DNA of 64,000 nucleotides, from contig CAUJLY010000003.1 in assembly GCA_963281155.1 (NCBI GenBank), forward strand, positions 5,394,001 to 5,458,000. The letters run 5' to 3'. Position 1 is the stretch's first letter; each line of letters starts with the position of its first letter. The notes beneath the pieces were generated by a model, which worked only from the letters and a program-made list of their open reading frames with translations, made no database searches and was not told the DNA's origin. The DNA comes from Rhabditophanes sp. KR3021 (Eukaryota > Nematoda > Chromadorea > Rhabditida > Alloionematidae). Positions 9,361 through 19,347 of the stretch are shown here, piece after piece. A program made the position numbers and the translations under genes.

Positions 9361-12300
9361 ATGAAGCAGGCAGTTTTGGTGGCTTTCTTAGCTACTTTTT
9401 TTGTCGTAGCTTTGACAAAATCTACTACTACTAATGGTGAACAAGAGGGACCAACTGTAAGTTATTTGTGCTCGCTTTTTGACACGCAATCTTATTGACC
9501 TTTAGAAACCAGATACTTTTGTATCCGTTTGTTTAAACGCCACCGGTAGCATCTACAGAACCACCAAAAAAACATGTGAAAGACAAGTCGCTTTAGGAAG
9601 TTACAAGAATGCCGTTAACAGCACTGGGTGGGGTTTCCTGGAAATCGAAACCTTCCCTGGGTATTCATACGAACTTCAAGCATATGCTGCCGGGTACGCT
9701 GAAGGACTCTTGACTAAACTCCAAATCTACTACCATCACAGAAATACGATCGAGGGAATGTGCAAAGATCACAGACAATATTGCAGAAGATTATACGACT
9801 ACCTTACTGAAAATCTTGATTGGATCAGAGATGAAGTTCAAGCTAAAGCTGCTACTGACAAATACTGGAAGCATGTCAACGTTACCTTCACCCAACTTAC
9901 AGGTTTGAATCATATCATATTTACTTAATCACATTCAACTTATAGGTGTCTTCGATGGTTACATGGGTAAAGATATGGAATTGAACGTCAGATTCGACAT
10001 GACTCCCATCTACATGATCCAATTGTCCGGCGAATTATTCGATCTTACCAAGTTTTTGCACAAGAAACCTGATCCAGTTCATGACGACCCAGTAAGCTGT
10101 TTCTTTAATTATCTTAACTAATTTTTTTATTTTAGGGTAACTTACTGAAGAAAATTAAAAAAGTTTATTATAAAAAAACAATTCGAATATATGAAAAAAC
10201 ATATTAGTATTTTATAATGTGCTTTTTATATCCACATTCTGAGGAGTCAATGAGGATAAGCTGAGCAACTTCCAAGTTTGTTTGAGGATCCATGTCTATT
10301 ACGAAATCTACATTGGGCTTGCCTGAGTTGATGTCGAATTACAATGATGAGGATAGCTCCGACTTTTTCCGCAATCTCCTTTGATGGATATCTTTTCTTA
10401 TCAAAAACAAAGCCCCATTTGAGAGAAGAACTGAAGCAATATCTGCGAGCTCTTATCCATTTTTCCATGTTTTTTGTTTCACAAACATACTTTATAGTAT
10501 CTCTTACCTCTTCAAATTACCATCCATCAAGAGTTGAATCCAAAAATAAGTAAACACAGTATAATTTGTTCTAATTAGTAGCATTGAGTTGATCCAGTTG
10601 ACTTTTGATTTCTACAGCTTTAGCCAATGTTTGTCCGGAGTGGCTACATAACCAATTGACCTTTTAGGGATTTCAGTCTGTTTACCACTTTCACGAAGTA
10701 GATGAAACGTGTATTGACCGATCAATTCAATTGCTTTGTAATCTACCATGTTGAGCAAGTCGTCTCCAATTGTTCAAGTTGGTTAAAGAAGGCTTGCCAA
10801 TGATTAGGTGACGTTCCCAAATTAGTGCTAATCGAGCTGATAGTTTGCCTTCAGATTTGAGGCTGAAAAGTCAACTGATGTTGAATACTCATACATTTTC
10901 AAGACTTTAGGCGACATTTGAAAGTTTTTATTAACGCAACGGTCAATTCATACATATGCTAGAAGAATCCCATGTGTTTGCCACCCACCTCTCCAAGATA
11001 CCAGAACTTCCCCATAAACGCATAGACACAATCATCCCCAATCAATGGATCACCAACATCATATAAAAATAAGTATTTTTGGTTGATTCGGATATTGTGG
11101 AGGATGCCTAAAAAGAATGATTAATTATAAAAACTTGGCTCACTTACATATCCTTGCATGAAGATTCCAACTAATTCGTCAACTCCCATTTCTAGTAGTT
11201 TATCTTCTAATTCCTCAGCCTTTACTTGCATTTCGATGGAAGTTAAAATAATCGCTTTATTTTATGATAAAAAACTATTATTTTTTAAAGATGGCGTCTT
11301 TGGGGAAACCTCAACTTCGGCTAGTTAACCAAAAATATATTAAATTTCAGTATTAATATCCAAAATGTATCTAATTAATATTTGTTAAACTCAGACCCCG
11401 GCAAGTGCTCAGGATTAGTCAAATTGACTGAAGGAAACAAGGATCTTCTCTTTTCTCATGTCTCAATGTCATCATACAGCACCATGAATAGACTCGTCAA
11501 ACTTTACAAATTTGCTTATGGTAAGATTGTGGTGATGTGGTTAAATTAAATCTTTTTATAGATAAGAGTGAAGTACCAGGCCATACTGTTTCATTTTCTG
11601 GATATGCTGGAGCTTTATCATCTGCAGATGATTATACTCTTACATCTGCTGGTCTTCTTTCTTCTGAAACTACCATTGCTGTATGTTTTTATTTATTACT
11701 TCATAATATACTATTTGTAGAATTTCAATGAAACTCTGTATACCGATACTTACATCAAACCAAGAGGACAAATTCACTGTTGGGTTAGATCATTCATTGC
11801 CAATGCTCTTGCCGATTCCGCCCAAGAATGGACCGATATCTTTGCTGAATACAATTCCGGAACCTACAACAACCAATGGACAGTCCTTTCTTACAAGGGA
11901 TTCACCCCCAACCAAGAATTGCCATCTACCGGAGTTCTTTGGATATTGGAACAAGTACCAGGATTCACTATGGCTAGAGATATGACTTGGTTTTTGAAGA
12001 AGTAATTTAAACATTTACTTACATTTATTTAAATTACTTATAGATACGGATATTGGCCATCTTACAACATCCCATATTTCCATGAAATCAGTATGTTGAC
12101 TAACTTTGACAACCAAGGCAAAATCAACAACTGGTGGAAATGGGGCTCCGCACCAAGGTCGTAAAGTTTTCTCATGACAAAATGAGTAAAAAAGTTTATT
12201 AAAAAAAGTTAACAATTATGAAGATTTTTTTAGCTTTACATCTATTAACTGTCGCTCTTGTTTTTTGAAGACGATCTAAATTATCTAATTGCTCTTGATT

Positions 12301-14071
12301 CAAGACAGCACCTTCCTTCAACAACTTTTCTGCTTCTCTTCCCATGTCTAAACGCTACTTTCTTATTTCATATTCTGTGGCTTTTTTTCTTGTTCCGTCC
12401 ATCCTTTTTTAGGCTTGGAATTGGCTAAATAGTAAGAACGGCTCTTAAATTTTTATTCCTTTTACTTTTCTTTGGGTATACTCTTTTATACGAACCATAT
12501 TTTTTAAACTGCTCGGAGGTTGTTTAATGCACATAAATTCTTTATCATAACTTTCACCTTGATAAATAATGCGAGTGCATTTAAAAATTGTCGCACCAAT
12601 GGAAGATAGTTTTTTTCAAAGACGTAAGAAGACCATTTAGAAATATCAATCAAGTCAGCTAATACTAATTCTGTCAATTCATTTTGTTCGTCTTTATTCA
12701 AAATAGGTATGAACTTATAGTCTGTCCCCTTAATATCATTTGCCCAAGATGTATTGTCTAAATTAAATAAGGATTTATTTAACTACATTAACTTACCTTT
12801 GAATTTTCTAATCAGTAACGTTTCATTGGTCCAGTATTTTTCAGACCACTTTCAAAGACAGTTCCCAAGATGAAGCTATTTTCTGGGTTATTAATAATTT
12901 CATTTTTGAGCATCCGTTTTACAATTCTCTAGAATTAAGATGTTCACGTATACGACGATGCTGAATACATTATTAGATTTTGTAAACGCATCAGCAATCA
13001 AAAGATATTCTATATCAGTATAGCTATCACCGACGATGTATTTATGCAATATAATTTGTATCTCATTTTTACCACAACTATTAATTCAATTTGACTTGTT
13101 ATTTTTCTTTTTTAACCATCTGGTTGAAAATGAACTTTCGGACGAGCAGCTTTTCCATTCTCATTCTTGACGAACCATGGTACTTAATGTCATCACTTCC
13201 TTCTTCTTAAAGGGTATACAACAATCCGCTTCCTTTCTTTTCTAATATTTGATTAAAAATTATCTCCCAACTTCTGACTGGACCGGTGTGAGAACATTGG
13301 CTTTAAGTCTAATTTGTCTGGACATTTTCTGAAACGTAAATTGATTATACGGTTGATGAAACTGAATGTACGGCAAAAGGTTGATAATATTGGCATAACA
13401 TTTATAACGAGACATCTTGATTTGACCAAATATGCCAAAATATCATTTATTTTCTAAACCAAATTTTATTGTATGAGGTTTCTTTTATATTTGCGTACAT
13501 GTATTATCCCTTATACATTTGTTCCATTAAAATATGTAAAAAATATTTATTAACAGACAAGTTAAAATTGTATTTGTTTAGAACTTCTCTAATTTATTTG
13601 TAAATATTTTTAGAGCCAGGATTTTCCATAGAGACCAAGGAAAAGTAACTGATATGAATTCACTAAGAAAGTTGATGAGATACAACGACTATACTCATGA
13701 GAAATTCTCCAGATGCAATTGTACTCCTCCATATACCGGTAATTTACATTAAACTTAAACGCGAATTAAAGATGATATTTTTAGCCGAAGCTTCAATTTC
13801 CGCTCGTGGAGATTTGAACCTCAAGAACGGAACCTACGAAGTCGATGGCATGAAGTTCAGAGACCACGGCTCGCTTGACATGAAAGCCACCAACTTTGAA
13901 CTCTTCAAGCAAATGAGAATGGAAGTCATCGGAGGACCCACTTACGGAGACGTCCCACCATTCGACTGGAGAACCACTCTTGTTGAGGCCAAACATTTCG
14001 GCCAACCAGACCTCTGGAAATTCGATCCTGTAATCACCGAGTGGGTATCTGATGTTAAAGCAAACGTATAA
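9361..14071 (+). CDS. Phospholipase B-like / lysosomal Ntn-hydrolase-fold protein (PLBD, laminin-A/LAMA family)
   Basis: Reconstructed as 9361..9456, 9506..9902, 9946..10091, 10136 (single nucleotide), 11395..11520, 11562..11680, 11721..12001, 12044..12157, 13614..13738 and 13785..14071, giving 563 aa, the usual length for PLBD proteins. These are secreted or lysosomal, autoproteolytically matured Ntn-type amide hydrolases. Seen: a signal peptide (MKQAVLVAFLATFFVVAL), SVCLNATGSIYRT, the AYAAGYAEGLLTK motif, then GKCSGLVKLTEGNKDLLFSH with the predicted nucleophile Cys, GYAGALSSADDYTLTSAGL, the WVRSFIANALADSAQEWT block, ARIFHRDQGKVTDMNSLRKL and the C-terminal VDGMKFRDHGSLDMKATN region. Two introns are very long (10137-11394 and 12158-13613), each holding an antisense relic. 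The donor at 12158 is gtcgta, weaker than its neighbours. Frame between exons 3 and 5 needs the one-base exon; otherwise the gene is broken there. Confidence 0.88.
10204..11231 (-). pseudogene. Decayed gene A, antisense inside a phospholipase B-like intron
   Basis: Coding-like pieces run along the minus strand with changing frames. From ATG 11231: MQVKAEELEDKLLEMGVDEL VGIFMQGY; an intron-like gtaagt...ctttttag (about 11108-11147); HNIRINQKYLFLYDVGDPLI GDDCVYAFMGKFWYLGEVGG KHMGFF; later VDYKAIELIGQYTFHLLRES; then KWGFVFDKKRYPSKEIAEKV GAILII; and finally NVDFVIDMDPQTNLEVAQLI LIDSS to a stop at 10204. At least four frame changes, including one across the intron. No family recognised. The retained intron shows that this is not a processed retrocopy but a nested gene that decayed. 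Confidence 0.5.
12199..13415 (-). pseudogene. Decayed gene B, antisense inside another phospholipase B-like intron
   Basis: Starts plausibly at ATG 13415 with MSRYKCYANIINLLPYIQFH... and continues with frame changes: IQIILHKYIVGDSYTDIEYL LIADAFTKSNNVFSIVV, NEIINNPENSFILGTVFES, WSEKYWTNETLLIRKFK, an intron-like gtaagt...taatttag (about 12759-12795), SWANDIKGTDYKFIPILNKD EQNELTELVLADLIDISKWS, RIIYQGESYDKEFMCIKQPP, and a coiled, charged tail REAEKLLKEGAVLNQEQLDN LDRLQKTRATVNRCK. No family recognised. The frame breaks suggest a pseudogene; the retained intron argues against retroposition. The order and spacing of pieces suggest one original protein of about 350 residues. Confidence 0.5.
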
Positions 14072-14496
14072 AATACGTATAAAATATGTTAAAAATGATG
14101 TTCTTTTTCTAATAAATTTAATCCCTCCTTATGTTGTCTTCTATTTTTCTTAAATAAATTGTTAATAAAATTTCCTGATTTGTTTTCCCCCAACTTCTTC
14201 CAATTTAAAATGAATAAATTTTTTATTTACAAATTAAATTATTTAATGGTTCTCCTAAATATCTTTATTTATTAGCATTTGCCTTTTCATTTGCAAAGAT
14301 AAATAGATGGCATGTGAAAAAAACCTTGATAGGATGTTAACGCCATCTCGACATTTAAATAGCCCTTTTGCTTTAAATGGTTGTTAGTGAAATCTGTTTT
14401 TGTGTCTAAAATGCATAAGCTATATTTGTAAACATGTTTTTACTGCTAATTTTTTGCTTGAATCATTTTTAAATTTTCTTTGTTTTAGGTAATCAA
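14072..14496. other. Intergenic spacer before the four-TM gene
   Basis: No coding signal. AATAAA-type signals near 14112 can serve the phospholipase B-like gene. An acceptor (ctttgttttag) ends at 14488, eight bases before the next ATG, and is a candidate trans-splice or 5'-UTR splice site for the gene that follows. Confidence 0.4.
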
Positions 14497-15030
14497 ATGA
14501 GTGTTTTGTATATTTTCATTACAGTTTTGAGGGTGTTTGTATTTGGAATGGCTATGGTGGCAGGAATTCTTATTATGCTGGGACCAGGTGTTTGTTATGT
14601 AATCAAGAAAAACCCAAGTACAATAGAATGCGATGGAACAGCTTCAATATCTATTCTAGACTGGAATACAATGGGATATGGAGTTTATGGCCAAATTGTG
14701 ATTTTTACTGTTCCTTTGATTCTTTCTGTAAAACCTTTATACTACGTACTTTATTACTCTTTGTATAAAGTCTGGCCTTGTTGGATTCAACAATTAATTA
14801 CTTTATCATATGTGTCAATTATATTTGCTGGATGCGGTGCTATTGAAGTCTGGATGATCTTAAGATATGGAGCAATTGGATTTTGGAACCAAATGAATGT
14901 GACAACTTTTATCCAAGGATGGGCATCTGCTGGAGGCTTGTACTTTGGATGTTCCATTCTTCTTCTCATAGACTCAGTCGTTATGTTTTGTTATAGAACT
15001 AAAAAGCAGGATGAGTGTACAATTGTATAA
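14497..15030 (+). CDS. Uncharacterised four-TM membrane protein
   Basis: Single-exon, 177 aa. Four hydrophobic segments at about residues 5-28, 62-88, 98-120 and 138-163 suggest a tetraspan protein with both ends cytosolic and a Cys-containing first loop (PSTIECDGTASISILDWN). The tail (CYRTKKQDECTIV) is short and polar and ends in a hydrophobic residue, which could be a PDZ ligand (inference). The gene is preceded at -8 by a strong tttgttttag acceptor. I do not recognise the family; tetraspanin CCG and claudin W-GLW-C-C motifs are not seen. An orphan nematode membrane protein is the best description. Confidence 0.7.
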   Translation: MSVLYIFITVLRVFVFGMAMVAGILIMLGPGVCYVIKKNPSTIECDGTASISILDWNTMGYGVYGQIVIFTVPLILSVKPLYYVLYYSLYKVWPCWIQQLITLSYVSIIFAGCGAIEVWMILRYGAIGFWNQMNVTTFIQGWASAGGLYFGCSILLLIDSVVMFCYRTKKQDECTIV

Positions 15031-16309
15031 TTAAGGAAACAATTATTTTAATTCATTTAAATTTTGTTGCATTCTAATAATTTTATATCACACGCTGAGT
15101 ATATTATGGACGTTACATTTATTATAATTTGTATGGGGCATGTTTTGGTAACGAATAAATTGATAGTTCTCTGTGGTGTAGTTTATAATAATTGGGAACG
15201 CCAAATAACATTACTCTGATGTGATAAAGTTGTTTTCATCAATTATACATCTTTCTATCACATAAAAAGTGAGTCCTTGCAAAGAAAATGAAAAGCTTAA
15301 CAAATAATAGTTAGTGTTTTATATTTGTCATAAAATTAAGTTTCGGGTTTCTATTTACATTAAAATTAACAAGTTCATTGTTTAATAGAAAGTATGTTAT
15401 AATTGTAGAGAAATTATAAACTGTTAATATAAATGTGCAAAAGAAACAACAACAAATATAGTAGATGATAAATACATAAATATAATTGCCTTAAACAAAA
15501 ACACTAGTGATAACCACTGATTTTCAACATAATAAAACATTCATATTTAATCAGAATATTAAAAACAACAAATAATGTAGAAGCCTTAATAACTGATTCA
15601 ATAATTAATACCTCGTTAAATTAAGTAAAAATAACTGTGAATATCTAGACTATAAACAGACGATTGATGGACAAACGTAGGACGATTTTGAACTTATTCG
15701 AAAGAATTTCTACTTTACTAATAAATAACAAGATCTTCAACTAACTTTTGATTATATTAAAAAATGATATGAACACAATGTAATCAACTACTGAATTAAA
15801 GGCTAACAAGTATAATCTATTTTTTTAATTAATCATAAATTAAATTTTCATCATAAGTGATGTCTTCTTGCGCTATATTTACAACCTTTATTACAATAAA
15901 ATTTAGATAATTGGAAACTAAAACAAAGTTTAGTCTATTAACAATATTAGTTTTATTTTGAAATTGTAAGATGCATTTGAAAAGAGAGAAAATGATTGAA
16001 AAATAATAAACTGTACAAACTGAGGAGATTTGTACAAGGTTTAGTAAATTAATAAATATTTTTTTGTGTTCATTACAACGACGTGAATGATTACAATGAA
16101 AATTACATTTATCATTCACTTTCACACAATAATTTTTCAGAGATTAATAAATTATTTATCTTTAATTGTTTACACTAATTTCATCAAAGACTATGAAAGT
16201 ATAAAAATTAACTTGAATGAGATAGTTTCGTATACAAAGATAGAATAATAAAATACACATGTTATAAGAAATTCAACATTTTTTAGATTATACGTTTACT
16301 TGCATTAAT
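15031..16309. other. AT-rich gene-free region
   Basis: Very AT-rich, with no convincing exon on either strand. A 98-codon minus-strand reading at 15829-16125 begins with GTG, is Asn/Ile/Phe-rich in the way AT-rich non-coding DNA translates, and is not supported. The region contains the 3' flanks of both neighbouring genes, which converge here. Confidence 0.4.
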
Positions 16310-17938
16310 TCACAGTTGATCCCAATGTTCGGTCCCAAACAAATGTAAATCTTTTTTCATGTTGTAGTGAATGCAGTGTGACACTTTGTTGAATGAATAT
16401 TTTACAACACACGAGTTAAGTGATTGTTTTCGTTTGTAGCACAAGCAGCTATCATCATTTATCATATTCGCTTTTATGTCTCTTAATTGTTTTATATCAC
16501 CGATCTCCGGTTCTGGAATGACTTGACGGTGATGTACACATGTTATCTCCAAGATTCTAAGTGATGGAGGATATTCAAATTCCTTATATTTTAGACAGTA
16601 TAAAGACAGTATTTCAAGTTTGGTAAATGGGACAAAAAAGTCGTTATCATACGAGTCGTACGTTTGATTGTATTCATTTATATGAAGTATCATTTTTGTT
16701 AGTCTGGGATATGCAGCTGCCAATTTTTTCCCAATATCATTGATATTAATTCCTATATTGTCAATTATCAAAGTTGTTAAAAATGGAGAAAATAGACAAA
16801 TACTTTTCTTAAATTGACAGACTTTTTCATCACACAAATCAGGCACAGTAGACGACATCATGCACAATTCACTCACATTAAAGCTGAATAAATTTTTAAA
16901 GAACGAAGATTTGAATAATTTTCTTCGAAATAAATTCATCTTGCATTTCTCTTCATTTTCTTTTGATAAAAGGAGATTCAAGATCTCAGGAATGTCTAAG
17001 TCTAGTGCGATGCACAAATTACAATTATCGTTCCCATTTTCAACTTCAAATGTTTTAGCAGCCGTCATAAAATTGTTAATATGAAACAATATTTTGGTAT
17101 CTTTGAATTTACCTCCCAGCAATTTGTTCATTCTCATTAAAACGGGAAGGTGCTCGGCATGTGTATTATATAGTGCCTTTGGCTTAAGAAAAATGTTTGA
17201 AGATTTTTCGATTGCATCGTGGCACTCATCATAATCAGATATATCATCTTGAAACACTAAGTCAATGTCAAATGATATTTCCTTTAATTTCGGGAAGTTA
17301 TTTTTGATTGTTTCTTCATTCATATTATTTGAAAAAAGATAGGTTGTTGTTCTTATTCCGTAGTATGAGAGGTTTATTTCCTTTATTTTATCGGACTCCA
17401 TGGTATGCAGTAACATAAGTAATATTTCCCCATAATCAAATCCAACCAAGCTGAAATTATGATCTGGGTTGTTTCTCCAAACTTGTTCGTCATTCAAAAT
17501 AATGCAAAACTTAGTCGAATTAGTTAGTTTTGCAAATATGTTGGTAAATATTATGCCGAGAATGTAATAAATTCCAATAGAATCAGAACTAGGGTGGAGG
17601 TCAATTAAAATAACACAAAACATTGTCACACTATCGTACCATTCAGTCGGTATTGAATCGACGAGGACAGTCAGTTCATCGTGATCCTTAAATGTTATAC
17701 CAAAAAAAACTCCTGAAACTTGGTCTTCGTATATGCAAAACTCATTATTCCCTGAATCGTCAAAATCATCACCACCCATTTCTATAAAGGCTGTCGTTTT
17801 CAGTTTATTAGATAAATTAAAATATTTCGAGTTTGTATTAGACAATGCAATCGATGTGAAGGGGTTTTCGGTGCAATCCTTTAATATTTGAGGTTGATTA
17901 AGTGCTACCTCCATTGCATCTTTATTAGAAGGATTCAT
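16310..17938 (-). CDS. Leucine-rich-repeat-like orphan protein
   Basis: Single-exon, 542 aa from ATG 17938. The protein is acidic and rich in Leu/Ile/Asn. Degenerate leucine-rich units are visible: FPKLKEISFDIDL (about residues 210-222), FLTTLIIDNIGININDIGKK, YPRLTKMILHINEYNQ, FTKLEILSLYCLKYKEF and PPSLRILEITCVHH. This is the layout of nematode F-box/LRR or FBA-type proteins, but no clear F-box was found at the N terminus (MNPSNKDAMEVALNQPQIL...). It may be a substrate adaptor of a lineage-specific family; that is inference. No signal peptide or TM segment. The long uninterrupted frame and normal composition support a real gene. Confidence 0.68.
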   Translation of the reverse strand: MNPSNKDAMEVALNQPQILKDCTENPFTSIALSNTNSKYFNLSNKLKTTAFIEMGGDDFDDSGNNEFCIYEDQVSGVFFGITFKDHDELTVLVDSIPTEWYDSVTMFCVILIDLHPSSDSIGIYYILGIIFTNIFAKLTNSTKFCIILNDEQVWRNNPDHNFSLVGFDYGEILLMLLHTMESDKIKEINLSYYGIRTTTYLFSNNMNEETIKNNFPKLKEISFDIDLVFQDDISDYDECHDAIEKSSNIFLKPKALYNTHAEHLPVLMRMNKLLGGKFKDTKILFHINNFMTAAKTFEVENGNDNCNLCIALDLDIPEILNLLLSKENEEKCKMNLFRRKLFKSSFFKNLFSFNVSELCMMSSTVPDLCDEKVCQFKKSICLFSPFLTTLIIDNIGININDIGKKLAAAYPRLTKMILHINEYNQTYDSYDNDFFVPFTKLEILSLYCLKYKEFEYPPSLRILEITCVHHRQVIPEPEIGDIKQLRDIKANMINDDSCLCYKRKQSLNSCVVKYSFNKVSHCIHYNMKKDLHLFGTEHWDQL

Positions 17939-18614
17939 TTTTAAGTTCTAAAAAACAGTTACAAGAATAGCTAAATAGGCTTTTAATAGCAACACTAAAT
18001 TAGACCAAATAAACGGCTATTGTATCTGGAACAGAGAAAGCTAATCGTCAATAAAAGCAATAGTATAAAATGTAGCTGCTTGGTAGTGTATAATATTCTC
18101 CTCCATATATGGATCAAAACAAGTAATAGAGATAGTCAGATTAAAAAACTTCTATCTAATCTCGAACAATTGAATCGATCATAATTTAATCTAAAAAGTC
18201 TGACACCGTATATAAATCTAAGTGCCGAAAATATAGTGCAGCATTTGTCTAGATAATTAAGTCATTCCGAAACTTACTTTTGCAAGAATCAAAATTTGCA
18301 GCCGAATAGATGGCGTTATCAGCAACAACTGGATAATGGCGTTTAAATCTCCGTACTGTATTTGGAGCCCCAATCCAAATCATTTTTTCAAGCTCAAAAT
18401 TTAATATAAAATAATTAATCAAGAATGGGGTACTAGTACTGTTTTTTGCTTTAGGTCGACCAAAACCTTCTCAAATTTTGTGCAAAATCAAACTTTTCCT
18501 ATTTAATATGGCAAATTGTCAGCTATATTGGAGTTAATTTGCCACCTTAAATCAGTCTATCTCTCATTGCCTTCTCTCTACTCCACCTCATTCTTTCGAT
18601 CATGATGCTTCGAC
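17939..18614. other. Gene-free stretch
   Basis: No exon-like frame seen. It contains the likely promoter of the minus-strand leucine-rich protein gene at its left end. Confidence 0.35.
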
Positions 18615-19031
18615 CTAACCGAAATCAACAAAAAGCAACTGGGAGCTCAGGGGAAGGCAAACAATTGAAAAGCCTTCTGGAAAGAAGGTAGGCCGAAGCA
18701 ATAATACCAACTTTTGGTAGCACTCAACTTCAGAGTCTGCTTGTGCCATTATTAAAACGTGTAAAGGTTCTTTCAGATGCTCAAATCCAGTTTCTCTTAT
18801 AAGAATGTTCTCAAGTTTTTTATTTTTCATCGAACCACATCCTTCGGTGAGCAGCAGAAAGACTAAAGGCTTCGGCAATAGGCGACTTGCTGCGTTTGTT
18901 TCGGGTGAATTTGTAGTATCTTCGAAACTCGGTTGAAGCCCTTCCACAATGACAAAAGATTTCATCATTACTTCTGCAATACTCCCAATTGAAATGGGAT
19001 TTCTTTCGCAGATACGTTCGATGGATGCCAC
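18615..19031 (-). pseudogene. STAR/KH RNA-binding domain relic (GLD-1/Sam68 type)
   Basis: A 138-codon minus-strand frame. Its second half reads GCGSMKNKKLE then TGFEHLKEPLHVLIMAQADS EVECYQKLVLLLRPTFFPEG. This matches the KH domain of STAR proteins, where G(R/K)GSM(K/R)DKxxEE is followed by a loop, a xxHLxxxLHVLI strand and a helix ending in a LLVP/FLVP motif. Upstream in this frame the GRILGPRG loop expected before it is not recognisable, and no QUA1 or QUA2 domain is seen. A second minus-strand frame overlaps (RSNDEIFCHCGRASTEF...), suggesting frame disruption. It is most likely a decayed duplicate of a STAR gene; a live, very divergent KH gene with further exons is less likely. Confidence 0.5.
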
Positions 19032-19086
19032 AGTAAGGTAACCTTATCATTGGAAATAAAATGAATCACTAAATAATGTTACGTAT

Positions 19087-19275
19087 CATTAGGATCCATT
19101 TTTGAATATTACTTTATTCAAATAATCGTTAGGATCCATTTTTTAATATTACTTTATTCAAATAATCGTTAGGATCCATTTTTTAATATTACTTTATTCA
19201 AATAATCGTTAGGATCCATTTTCGAATATTACTTTATTCAAGCAATATTTTTGTTTCGTATCGTTAGGATCCGTT
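19087..19275. repeat. 40-bp tandem repeat, four copies plus a partial fifth
   Basis: The unit carries TTAGGATCCATTTT, then AATATTACTTTATTCAA, with AGGATCCATT starting at 19091, 19131, 19171 and 19211 (exact 40 bp period) and a degenerate copy at 19266. Copies differ by one to a few bases. The array ends about 70 bp before the start codon of the Ig-domain gene, so it occupies the expected promoter or 5' UTR/outron. Confidence 0.92.
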
Positions 19276-19347
19276 CTTTTAATTATATTTTATCCTAAAT
19301 TTACACCTATAGATAAGATTCATTTTTAGATAGATCTTTAGCAGAAA

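Noticed and set aside
10134..10206. Exon reading GNLLKKIKKVYYKKTIRIYE K after tttag in the phospholipase B-like gene
   Set aside because: Runs into a stop at 10206, has only a phase-incompatible donor (gtttat), and has no counterpart in the family.
15829..16125. 98-codon minus-strand frame
   Set aside because: Begins with GTG, composition is that of translated AT-rich DNA, no splice context or family match.
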